This document shows, piece by piece, positions 1 to 7,528 of a stretch of DNA of 39,720 nucleotides. Source of the stretch: Gemmatimonadota bacterium (GTDB lineage Bacteria; Gemmatimonadota; Gemmatimonadetes; Gemmatimonadales; GWC2-71-9). Every line of letters starts with the position of its first letter. Position 1 is the stretch's first letter. Location: assembly GCA_003246755.1 (NCBI GenBank), contig QKDC01000148.1:1-39720 (forward strand), written 5' to 3'. The notes beneath the pieces were generated by a model. The model did no database searches and was not told the origin of the DNA. It saw only the letters and a program-made list of their open reading frames with translations. A program made the position numbers and the translations under genes.

Positions 1-1633
1 GCCGGGCCTCGGAGCGGGGATGACCGTAGAGAGGTCCTCTGTTGTGCAACTCGCCACCGAGTCGGCGCCATCCTTCGGAGAAATCGGGGTAGTCGCTGAC
101 CAGGGAGTACAGGAGTTCAACACGCCTGGGAAAGGGGACCCCTTCAGCTTCGATGAGCAGCTGGTAGTGCCGGGGAAAGCGGTCGATGTTGGCATGCACC
201 AGGGCCGCGCCCTCGACATCTGCCTCTCGGTCGAGCCAACGACTGACGTCGTTGTATCGAAACCAGCAGAGGACGCAGGTGGAATCGATACGGAACGCAC
301 GAAGGTAGCCTCCCGCCGCGGCCTGGTATTGCCCGCCGGCATAGGAGAGCTCAGCTCTCACGAGCTCGCTCAGCCCGTCTGGGCTCCGGGGCAGCGCCTG
401 GCGCGGTACCCACCACTCGTCACGGCTCCAAAGGTGCGAGAGAATGCGATAGGCGAGAGAGTCGATCAGCGACGGCAGACTCGTGCTGGATCCTGCAAAG
501 AGTTGCTCCTGGGGAGCGTCTCCTGAGCGGACCCAGGTCGTGACTCGAATCTGGTCGCCATCCCGACTGAGTGTCCCACCTATTTGGAGCGCCCCAGGAT
601 CAATCGAGCCGCCGTGTTGGACGCGAATGTCGGTCAACCCACTGAGTGACGCGGTGAGGAGAGCGGAGAGATCGGATGCCGTCTTGCGATCATCCGGAAT
701 CGCTGCCTCGAAATCGCCAATCACGAGCGCGGCACCCGCCCGCCCAGCCGCAGGTGGAGGATCGGCAAGCATCGACCACGCAGCCACCGCCGCCACCACG
801 GCCGCTATCCCGAGACCACCAAAGGTCATCATGCGACGGAGCGACCAGGGTCGTTGCCCCAACGCGCGCTGGAAGGCGGAGGCACTGGTCCAGCGATCGG
901 CCGGACGGAGGGCCAGTCCCCGCTTGAGAATCGGCACCAGCGCGGCCGGTACACCCGTCCAGTCGCCCTTGTCCGGTGGCGTGAGGCGCGGCCATCGCCT
1001 ACCCGACAAGCTCTCATACAAGACCAGGCTCAGCGAATAGAGATCGGAACTCTGGGCGGCCTGCTCCCGCGCCAGTTGTTCCGGGGCCATGTAGGCAGGT
1101 GTGCCGAGGAGTTCGCCCTCGACGGTCAGTTGCTCGTTGCTGCTGTGTGGGACGTCGACGTGCGCGATCCCAAAATCACCGAGGAGGGCCTTCCCGTCCG
1201 ACAGGAAGATGTTGGCAGGCTTGATGTCCCTGTGAATGATTCCCAGGCGGTGGCTCTCCTCGAGGACACCGAGCAAGTCTCGCCCCATTGCCATGGTTTC
1301 GTCGGGGCTGAGCGGCCCGCGTTTGAGCCTCGACGCGAGCGTTTCCCCCACGACCAGGTCCATGACGTAATAGAGGAGTCCATCGGTGGTCCCAGCTTGG
1401 TAGACCCGAACGGCGTTGGGATGCTTGAGGCGGGCCAGGACCCGAGCTTCGAGGAGGAATCTCTCGGTGGCGATCGCCGTGGCAATCTCGGGCCGAAGCA
1501 CCTTGATCGCCACCGCGCGGTCGAGTGTGGTGTCACGTGCAACGAAGACGACACCCATTCCTCCTTGCCCCAGTTCTCGTTCCACGACGAGCGTCGGAGC
1601 AAGCACCTGCCTGACCTTCACGAGGAGCGTCAT
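1..1633 (-). CDS. Membrane-anchored Ser/Thr protein kinase with TolB-like sensor region (3' end cut by window edge)
   Basis: Transmembrane Ser/Thr kinase that phosphorylates protein substrates in the cytoplasm; the reading frame is open to the left edge, so the C-terminus is missing after about 544 residues. Visible kinase elements are the Gly-rich loop at residues 22-27, VAIK with Lys44, HRD at 134-136, DFG at 153-155 and APE at 183-185, so it should be active. A hydrophobic segment at about 269-289 is the membrane anchor. The part after it (about 290-400) resembles the TolB-like/adenylate-cyclase-associated region often fused to such kinases, and the rest looks helical and TPR-like. The ATG at 1633 was chosen because the kinase fold begins about 15 residues later; no clear Shine-Dalgarno is seen. 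It is codirectional with the quinone operon upstream but separated by 76 bases and a hairpin. Substrate and signal are unknown. Confidence 0.93.
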   Translation of the reverse strand, partial: MTLLVKVRQVLAPTLVVERELGQGGMGVVFVARDTTLDRAVAIKVLRPEIATAIATERFLLEARVLARLKHPNAVRVYQAGTTDGLLYYVMDLVVGETLASRLKRGPLSPDETMAMGRDLLGVLEESHRLGIIHRDIKPANIFLSDGKALLGDFGIAHVDVPHSSNEQLTVEGELLGTPAYMAPEQLAREQAAQSSDLYSLSLVLYESLSGRRWPRLTPPDKGDWTGVPAALVPILKRGLALRPADRWTSASAFQRALGQRPWSLRRMMTFGGLGIAAVVAAVAAWSMLADPPPAAGRAGAALVIGDFEAAIPDDRKTASDLSALLTASLSGLTDIRVQHGGSIDPGALQIGGTLSRDGDQIRVTTWVRSGDAPQEQLFAGSSTSLPSLIDSLAYRILSHLWSRDEWWVPRQALPRSPDGLSELVRAELSYAGGQYQAAAGGYLRAFRIDSTCVLCWFRYNDVSRWLDREADVEGAALVHANIDRFPRHYQLLIEAEGVPFPRRVELLYSLVSDYPDFSEGWRRLGGELHNRGPLYGHPRSEAR

Positions 1634-1688
1634 GAGGGCGGGCCTAAGGAATAGGATGCCTCAAGCTACGGGTGCGCGGCGGCGGCCG

Positions 1689-1707
1689 CCACCGATTCGT
1701 CCGGTGG
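1689..1707 (-). terminator. Hairpin just after the phosphoesterase stop codon
   Basis: Perfect 6-bp inverted repeat CCACCG/CGGTGG around a 7-base loop, starting 3 bases after the stop codon that ends the 1710-6222 operon. It is GC-rich but has no following U-tract on the minus strand; the next bases form the palindrome GGCGGCCGCC. It may end or stabilise the operon transcript. This is inference from position and symmetry only. Confidence 0.35.
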
Positions 1708-1709
1708 GG

Positions 1710-2201
1710 TCAGTCCTCCCCGGCCCCGAGCAGGGGAACGAGTCGCCCCCTGGGGGGAATGCCCGGCTCCAGTTCGAGAATCCCCACCGAGGGTGGGAGG
1801 TCGAACCGCCGCGCGCCGGCCCCTCCGGGATTCATGACCGTGACCACCTCATCGACCACGGTCAGGAGCGGCCGGTGCGTGTGACCGTAGATGAGGACGA
1901 GCGCCTCGGGGTACGCCGAGTTGACCGCTTCCGGGGTCGGAGACCCGAACTGATGCCCGTGAAGGAGGGCAAACTCGAATCCCAGAAACTCCGGATGCGC
2001 CACCTCGGGGAGCTGATGCCGAAGGTCGAACCCGTCGGTATTTCCCCAGACGGCAGTCACCGGGGCGATGGCCTCGAGCTCGGTCAAGAGTTGGATCGAG
2101 CCGATATCACCCGCATGAAGGATATGATCCACTTCGGCAAAAGCATGATAGACCTCGGGACGAAGCAGTCCATGGGTATCGGCAATGATCCCGAGCCTCA
2201 T
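1710..2201 (-). CDS. YfcE/MJ0936-type metallophosphoesterase
   Basis: Small single-domain calcineurin-like phosphoesterase (163 aa), a family of cytoplasmic dimetal phosphodiesterases with poorly known natural substrates. All metal-site motifs are visible: D8-x-H10, GD at 31-32, GNTD at 53-56, HGH at 81-83 and GHTH at 106-109. The length matches the YfcE/MJ0936 group and there is no signal peptide. Its ATG overlaps the ubiX stop as ATGA, so it is the last and probably translationally coupled gene of the ubiE-ubiA-ubiD-ubiX operon. A role in prenyl phosphate or nucleotide turnover connected to quinone synthesis is possible but unsupported by sequence alone. Confidence 0.93.
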   Translation of the reverse strand: MRLGIIADTHGLLRPEVYHAFAEVDHILHAGDIGSIQLLTELEAIAPVTAVWGNTDGFDLRHQLPEVAHPEFLGFEFALLHGHQFGSPTPEAVNSAYPEALVLIYGHTHRPLLTVVDEVVTVMNPGGAGARRFDLPPSVGILELEPGIPPRGRLVPLLGAGED

Positions 2202-2791
2202 TCCCCATCCCAGCGAGGGGCCATGGTCATTCCGAGCCCGAGTTGGTCCAGAAGACGCTGGACGATGAAGTCGACGAGTTGGTCCACCCGATCCGGCCGG
2301 TGGTAGAACCCTGGCGCGGCGGGTACCACGACCGCCCCTGCCTCCGTGACGGTCGTGAGGTTACGCAGGTGAATCAGGGAGAACGGTGTTTCCCGTGGCA
2401 CCAGAAGGAGGCGACGGCGTTCTTTGAGGGTGACGTCGGCAGCACGCTCGATCAACGATCGGCTGCTACCCTGGGCAATGGCGGAGACCGTGCCCATGGA
2501 ACAGGGACAGATCACCATCCCACTTGTCGGCTGTGACCCCGAGGCAGGAAGTGCACCCCGATCGGCGTTGCCGAAGGTCCTGATCGAAGACCAGTCGCCG
2601 TGCGCGCTGGTTCGAGCTTCCAGGGCAGCTGGGTCTTCGATACCGCATTCTTGATCCAACAAACGCCACCCGTGTTCGGACACGATGAGCCAGACCGGAA
2701 CCGCGTGCTGCACCAGGATCTCGAGAAGGCGTACGGCGTAGGGGGCGCCTGAGGCCCCCGTGATACCAAGAACGAGTGGTGGTCGGCTCAC
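2198..2791 (-). CDS. ubiX: Flavin prenyltransferase UbiX (MqnM-type context)
   Basis: Makes prenylated FMN, the cofactor of UbiD-type decarboxylases, from FMN and dimethylallyl phosphate. At 197 aa it has the usual family length. The N-terminal flavin-binding stretch GITGASGAPYA (9-19), the CPCSMGT segment (95-101), the basic patch around LKERRRLLL (122-130), RETP (133-136) and the C-terminal helix ending near residue 186 are all present. The start is GTG at 2791, overlapping the ubiD stop as GTGA, which indicates translational coupling to the enzyme that uses its product. In an operon with ubiE, ubiA and a long ubiD it fits MqnM of the late futalosine menaquinone pathway rather than ubiquinone synthesis. 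Confidence 0.96.
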   Translation of the reverse strand: MSRPPLVLGITGASGAPYAVRLLEILVQHAVPVWLIVSEHGWRLLDQECGIEDPAALEARTSAHGDWSSIRTFGNADRGALPASGSQPTSGMVICPCSMGTVSAIAQGSSRSLIERAADVTLKERRRLLLVPRETPFSLIHLRNLTTVTEAGAVVVPAAPGFYHRPDRVDQLVDFIVQRLLDQLGLGMTMAPRWDGE

Positions 2792-4545
2792 GAGAAGTAC
2801 TCCCCCCAGCGCTGGTCGACCCGATGCACGATGTCATCATCCATGGTGAGCGGCAGAGGGTACCCTTCCTTCCAGGTGGCGTCGATACCAACCCTGCCTC
2901 GGTAGATCGGTCGCGCACCACGGAACTCCTGGGCCGTGAATACCATGTCACGAGCGGGGTCGAAACGAGTGAAGATGCCCCAGATCAGATTCTCTTCATC
3001 ATCCACGGTGATGTCTTCCGAAACCGCAACCACGAAGCGGATGGGGCCGAGCGCATCGGTCTTGACCAGTGCTTCCAGCACCGATCGCGGTTCCTGGCGC
3101 ACTTTCACGACCAGGAATCCACCATCGAGCAGACGGTGCCCCGTGACCCTTCGGTCGAGGGTCGAGGGGTCCGTGACGCTCGTTGGGGGTTCGTCGGTCG
3201 TGAGGGCCTCACCGGTCGCGTCGAGCACGAGTTTGCTCCCGACGTGCATCGTGAATGAGGTGTAGTCGAGTGTATCGAGCGGCGCGATCGGGATGAGCAA
3301 CATCCGGTTTTCGGGCTCGAACCGATACCACAGTTCCCGGAGGAGTTGGGTGAACGATCGAGGATCCACACCTTCCCGCACCATGATGGCAACCTTGGTG
3401 AGGGAGAGTTGACCCGTCCCGAGGAGATTGAACGCCGTCTTGAGAACTTCCTTGGGGTGACGCTCGGTCAGGGACACCCCAAGGAGGTTGTGGAATCCCG
3501 CGGCGGGATGCGCCGCGAGATCCGTGAGGTTGGGATTCACCAATCGGATGAGGGGCCCAACCACTTCGCCCACGGCGATCCCGATGAACTTATCCTCCTG
3601 TGGTGGCCGACCGACGACCGTTGCCGGGTACACCGGTCGCGTGCGGCGCGTCAGCGTGCGCACGTGGAAGACCGGGAATTCCGATTGCTCCGAGTAGTGG
3701 CCGAAATGATCGCCGAACGGACCCTCGATCCGTCGCTCGTCCGGAGGAACCTCCCCTTCGAGGATGAATTCCGCCGACGCCGGTACCAGCATGTCCATCG
3801 AGCGGGCGCGCACCATGGGAACCGGAGCGCCACGCAGGAATCCGGCGAACGCGATTTCGTCAACGTCTTCCGGGAGAGGCATCACCGCCGCCAGCATGAG
3901 GACGGGGTCCCCGCCCAGGATCACTGCCGCAGGAAGTGCCCGGTGCAGGCGTTCGGCCTCGGCGTAGTGCCCACGGCCCCCCTTCATGCTCTGCCAGTGC
4001 ATCCCGGTTTCGGTCGGCCCGAAGACCTGGAGACGATAGAGACCATAATTCCGGCGGTGTGAACCGGGATCGTGTGTCAGGGTCGGCCCGAACGTGACGA
4101 ATCGGCCACCGTCGCGCGGCCAAGTCTTGAGGTGGGGTAACCGCCCGATGTCGGGCGCCTCTTCGACCTGCTGTACCGGAGCTCGCCGCACGATCTGGGT
4201 TCGCATATGACGCGCCCGACCCAGGAGCCCCCGCTGCCGCCACAACGACCCGAGTGAGGGAGGGTTCATCCCCTGCACCGCTCCCACGAGTTCCTCACCG
4301 ATCCGTCCTGGTTCCCTCCCAAAGGCGAGTTCGATCCGCCGCGCAGACCCGAACAAGTTCATCACCAGGGGAAAGGTGCTCCCCTTGGGTCGCTCAAACA
4401 GCAGGGCCGGTCCGTTCTCCCGTACGACGCGTTGCGCGATTTCCGACGCCTCGTAGATCGGATCGACCTCCACGTTGATCCGACGCAATTCCCCCGCTCG
4501 TTCGAGTGTGGAGATGAAGGCACCGAGACCGGAGAACGGAGGCAT
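2788..4545 (-). CDS. ubiD: UbiD-family prenyl-FMN decarboxylase, probably menaquinone type (MqnL)
   Basis: Non-oxidative aromatic acid decarboxylase dependent on prenylated FMN, Mn2+ and K+. At 585 aa it is longer than E. coli UbiD (about 497) and nearer the menaquinone-type members. Family motifs are NYGLYRLQ (166-173) with H183, EGE (263-265) and EGPFGDHFGHYS (274-285), which contribute cofactor, metal and substrate binding. The expected substrate is prenylated 1,4-dihydroxy-6-naphthoate, an inference from the neighbours: a UbiA prenyltransferase just upstream (stop and start share one base, TGATG), UbiX just downstream, and UbiE at the operon head. A role on prenylated 4-hydroxybenzoate is the alternative, but no ubiquinone hydroxylase gene is seen here. 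Confidence 0.95.
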   Translation of the reverse strand: MPPFSGLGAFISTLERAGELRRINVEVDPIYEASEIAQRVVRENGPALLFERPKGSTFPLVMNLFGSARRIELAFGREPGRIGEELVGAVQGMNPPSLGSLWRQRGLLGRARHMRTQIVRRAPVQQVEEAPDIGRLPHLKTWPRDGGRFVTFGPTLTHDPGSHRRNYGLYRLQVFGPTETGMHWQSMKGGRGHYAEAERLHRALPAAVILGGDPVLMLAAVMPLPEDVDEIAFAGFLRGAPVPMVRARSMDMLVPASAEFILEGEVPPDERRIEGPFGDHFGHYSEQSEFPVFHVRTLTRRTRPVYPATVVGRPPQEDKFIGIAVGEVVGPLIRLVNPNLTDLAAHPAAGFHNLLGVSLTERHPKEVLKTAFNLLGTGQLSLTKVAIMVREGVDPRSFTQLLRELWYRFEPENRMLLIPIAPLDTLDYTSFTMHVGSKLVLDATGEALTTDEPPTSVTDPSTLDRRVTGHRLLDGGFLVVKVRQEPRSVLEALVKTDALGPIRFVVAVSEDITVDDEENLIWGIFTRFDPARDMVFTAQEFRGARPIYRGRVGIDATWKEGYPLPLTMDDDIVHRVDQRWGEYFS

Positions 4546-5465
4546 CAGACCAACCGATCGAGAAGGGCGAAGAGGAATACGACAACCGACATGACGGCGT
4601 TCATCGAGAAGAAGGCCTGATTGAGTCGGGAGAGATCGTCGGCACGCACCAATTGGTGCTCATAGACCAGAATGCCGGCAGCCACAACCAGACCCACATG
4701 GAACCAAAGCCCAAATCCCACTCCGATCCCGAATACGATGAGTGCGGGAATCGTCACCCCGTGAAGCAACTTGGCGAACACGATGCTCCGAGGCACACCC
4801 AGCCGAACGACGGCACTCCGCAACCCGGCGGCCTCGTCGAAGGCCTTGTCGGGAAGGGCGTAGAACACATCGAAACCAGCCACCCACGAGGCAACGGCCA
4901 CGGTGATCGCCACCAATACCCACCACGGGGTGCTCCATGTTCCCGCGATCGCCAGGTACCCACCCACCGGGGCGATGGCCAGGCTGAGACCCAGCCAGAG
5001 GTGTGGCCAAAAGGTGAACCGCTTCGAAAAGCTGTAGGCCATCACCCAGGCCAGAGCAAAAGGACTCAACATTCCGCAGAGTGGATTCAGGGCACGGGAA
5101 GTCACGATGAACACCGCCCCCGCTACCAGCACCGATGCCCAAGCCTGCGGCAGGGACAGCCTTCCTTGCGGCAGTTCGCGGCGATGCGTCCGAGGGTTGA
5201 GCGCATCGTAGTTGCGATCGACGATCCGGTTGAAACCCATCGCCACCCACCGAGCGGCGGTAAATGCCAGCACGACGAGTCCCAGAGTTCTGGGCCCCAC
5301 GGGATGTGTGAAAGACGCGGCCAGCAGCCCCAGGAGCGCGAACGGCAGCGCAAAGAGGGTATGGGGCAGCTTCACGAAATTGATGTAGCGTGCGAGGAGG
5401 GATTCCCCCGCAACGAGCTGTCCGTCACCCCCGCCCGAAAGACCACCGCGCACGTTATCGGCCAT
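4545..5465 (-). CDS. ubiA: UbiA-family polyprenyltransferase, probably MqnP
   Basis: Integral-membrane prenyltransferase that attaches the polyprenyl tail to an aromatic acid. The first Asp-rich motif NRIVDRNYD is at 79-87 and the second, DVFYALPDKAFD, at 200-211; both bind Mg2+ and the diphosphate. About eight hydrophobic segments cover the protein. The ATG at 5465 gives 306 aa and lies 28 bases after the ubiE stop. A GTG at 5531 in the same frame would add 22 residues and overlap ubiE, but the extension has no family resemblance. In this operon the acceptor is most likely 1,4-dihydroxy-6-naphthoate (MqnP function). A 4-hydroxybenzoate acceptor cannot be excluded from sequence. Confidence 0.93.
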   Translation of the reverse strand: MADNVRGGLSGGGDGQLVAGESLLARYINFVKLPHTLFALPFALLGLLAASFTHPVGPRTLGLVVLAFTAARWVAMGFNRIVDRNYDALNPRTHRRELPQGRLSLPQAWASVLVAGAVFIVTSRALNPLCGMLSPFALAWVMAYSFSKRFTFWPHLWLGLSLAIAPVGGYLAIAGTWSTPWWVLVAITVAVASWVAGFDVFYALPDKAFDEAAGLRSAVVRLGVPRSIVFAKLLHGVTIPALIVFGIGVGFGLWFHVGLVVAAGILVYEHQLVRADDLSRLNQAFFSMNAVMSVVVFLFALLDRLV

Positions 5466-5493
5466 TGGAGAGACCGTCACTGGGTCGGTACGG

Positions 5494-6222
5494 TCATATG
5501 CGGGTTCCCGCGTGCCAAGCACAGATCCCACCGGTCATGGTGCGGTACTCCACCTTTTCGAATCCGGCGTCACGCATCCGATGGGCGAGGTCCTGGGGCG
5601 AGGGGAAGGAGAGAACCGACTCTGGAAGGTACGTGTATGCCGTCCTATGTTTCGAGACGAGACGTCCGATGGCGGGCAGCACCCGCGTGAAGTAGGTCAA
5701 GTAGACCGTTCGCAGGAGACCCCTCGGCGGGATGCTGAATTCGAGGATGACCAGTTTGGCACCAGGTTTGAGAATCCGCGCCGCCTCCCGAAGTCCGCGG
5801 TCCAGATCGACCAGATTCCGGACCCCGAATCCCACCGTCGCCCCATCGAAACGCCGGTCGGGAAACGGAAGGTCCAGAGCATCGGCGGTCAGAGGGATGA
5901 TGTGGCGAGACTTCGCTCGTCCGCGGAGGAGCATCTCGTGGACAAAGTCCGCACCGACGACTCGTCCCGCAAAGCCGGGCTGGGTGCCGAGGGCCACCGC
6001 CAGATCCATCGTGCCGGAACAGATGTCCAGGTAGGTACCTTCCGGGGCCCGCTCCCAGCCCAGCTGCGCGACGGCCCGGCGACGCCACACTCGATCGATA
6101 TTGAGGCTGAGCACATGATTCAACAAGTCGTAGCGCGGAGCGATGGCCGTGAACATGCCGCGAACGCGCTCGCGTTTCCCGCCTCCCTCCCTCGCCGGTA
6201 ACTCCAGATCTGTGGCGGACAT
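5494..6222 (-). CDS. ubiE: Demethylmenaquinone methyltransferase UbiE/MenG
   Basis: SAM-dependent C-methyltransferase for the last step of menaquinone synthesis. The 242-residue protein has the N-terminal MF..IAPRYDLLNHVLSL signature (23-40), the SAM-binding motif I LDICSGTMDLA (65-75), GFGVRNL in the middle, and the usual C-terminal TMTGGICAWHAG. It is the first gene of the operon and its ATG is 53 bases from the divergently transcribed sigma factor, so the shared intergenic DNA should contain both promoters; I could not identify convincing -35/-10 boxes. No clear Shine-Dalgarno precedes the ATG. Confidence 0.96.
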   Translation of the reverse strand: MSATDLELPAREGGGKRERVRGMFTAIAPRYDLLNHVLSLNIDRVWRRRAVAQLGWERAPEGTYLDICSGTMDLAVALGTQPGFAGRVVGADFVHEMLLRGRAKSRHIIPLTADALDLPFPDRRFDGATVGFGVRNLVDLDRGLREAARILKPGAKLVILEFSIPPRGLLRTVYLTYFTRVLPAIGRLVSKHRTAYTYLPESVLSFPSPQDLAHRMRDAGFEKVEYRTMTGGICAWHAGTRI

Positions 6223-6275
6223 AGCGCGCGAATGTAAGACTCCTCAAATCCTCAAAGCAACCCGAGGGGCAGTGC

Positions 6276-6884
6276 GTGGCTGAGACCGGCCCCGCTCTCA
6301 GGGATTTGACGGACCAGGAAGTCGTCCGGCATGCCCGCGCCGGTCGTGAGACCGCCTATCGCGAATTGATCCGCCGATACGAACGCCCGGTTTTCTCTCT
6401 CATCTACCGGATGGTCCGTGACCGAGAGCTCTCCGAGGACCTCTCCCAGGAGACTTTCGTCAAAGTCCTCAAGTCGATCGCGTCGTATCGACCGGAGTAC
6501 AAGTTCTCCTCGTGGGTCTTCAAGATCGCCAACAACACCGCCATCGATCACCTCCGCCGGAGGGAGCTCGACACACTCTCGATCGAGGGCTCACCCCACG
6601 CCATGACGCCCGAGGCTGTGGAGGCGACGGCGTTGCAACTTGGATCGTCACGCGCCTCGCCGTTGGAGGCCCTCGAAGCAAAAGAGCTCGGTGGAACTAT
6701 TGAAGAGGCGATCCAGAACCTCAGACCTGAGTACCGAAGTTGCATTCTGTTACGACACGTGGAAGGCCGTTCCTACGAAGAAATCGCCGAGATCATGGAC
6801 CTCCCTCTGGGCACCGTGAAGACCTACATCCACCGCGCCCGCAACGAGCTGAGGGTCACCCTCGGCCACCTGCGCAAAGACTGA
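6276..6884 (+). CDS. ECF-type RNA polymerase sigma factor
   Basis: Sigma-70 family factor of the extracytoplasmic function type (202 aa). Region 2 spans about 24-95, with the DLSQETFVKVLKS core-binding helix near 55-67 and the WVFKIANNTAIDHLRRR -10-recognition stretch at 80-96. Region 4 covers about 140-198, with the helix-turn-helix YEEIAEIMDLPLGTVKTYIHRAR at 167-189. The GTG start at 6276 follows a GAGGGG ribosome-binding site by about seven bases. A putative membrane anti-sigma factor follows at 23 bases, the usual regulator-partner arrangement; targets are unknown but probably include this operon itself. Confidence 0.95.
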   Translation: MAETGPALRDLTDQEVVRHARAGRETAYRELIRRYERPVFSLIYRMVRDRELSEDLSQETFVKVLKSIASYRPEYKFSSWVFKIANNTAIDHLRRRELDTLSIEGSPHAMTPEAVEATALQLGSSRASPLEALEAKELGGTIEEAIQNLRPEYRSCILLRHVEGRSYEEIAEIMDLPLGTVKTYIHRARNELRVTLGHLRKD

Positions 6885-6907
6885 AACCCACAGCAACTGA
6901 GGACCGT

Positions 6908-7528
6908 ATGGGAGCCCGTATGAAACGACCGCATGATGCTCACCTGACCGCCGACGAGTTGGATGCCCTCCTCCAAGGGCCCCCCGACGAAGGCCTTCAA
7001 GCCCACCTGTTCGCTTGTAGCGACTGCCGATCGACCGCAGAGGCCGACAGGAATGCGGTGACGGCGATCCGGTCCCTGGCACCGTTCCAGCCGGCCGCGG
7101 GACTGGCCGACCGGGTCATGGCGCAGGTCACGATTCAACCTGTGGCCCTCGATCGTTTCATCTTGCGACTTCCCCTCTGGGTTCGTCGTGACCGGCGATC
7201 GTTGATCCGCGCGGCCTCCATGGCGGGTGCGGTGGTCGTTGGAATGGCGGCGAGCGCGGTTTGGTCGCTGATGTATCGCGACCTCTTGTCTCTGTGGGGC
7301 AGCCGGGTCGTCTCTCTTTTCGAGGGACGACTCTGGAATGGCACGCAGGCGTTGGCGGCGAGTATTGCCGCCCAGCCATGGTACGGAGTCATTCGGGATA
7401 CGTTGGACTCTCCCGGCAGGCTCGGTATGACGGTGACGATACTCCTCTTGGGGTACGTCTCCGGCCTCATGGCGCTACGCCGGCTCGTTGCCCTTCCATC
7501 CCGGCCGGTGCCCCATGCGAACTGGTAA
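6908..7528 (+). CDS. Putative zinc-finger anti-sigma factor with two membrane segments
   Basis: Probable membrane anti-sigma factor for the adjacent ECF sigma factor. The ZAS motif H-x3-C-x2-C is visible at H33, C37, C40 in the N-terminal cytoplasmic part. A hydrophobic segment follows at about 97-120, then a stretch rich in small residues, then a second hydrophobic segment near the C-terminus (about 178-195), so it probably spans the membrane twice. The ATG at 6908 (206 aa) is preceded by GAGGA; a second ATG at 6920 is equally possible. The end overlaps the next gene by 14 bases. The signal sensed is unknown, and assignment rests on the zinc-finger pattern plus position. Confidence 0.8.
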   Translation: MGARMKRPHDAHLTADELDALLQGPPDEGLQAHLFACSDCRSTAEADRNAVTAIRSLAPFQPAAGLADRVMAQVTIQPVALDRFILRLPLWVRRDRRSLIRAASMAGAVVVGMAASAVWSLMYRDLLSLWGSRVVSLFEGRLWNGTQALAASIAAQPWYGVIRDTLDSPGRLGMTVTILLLGYVSGLMALRRLVALPSRPVPHANW

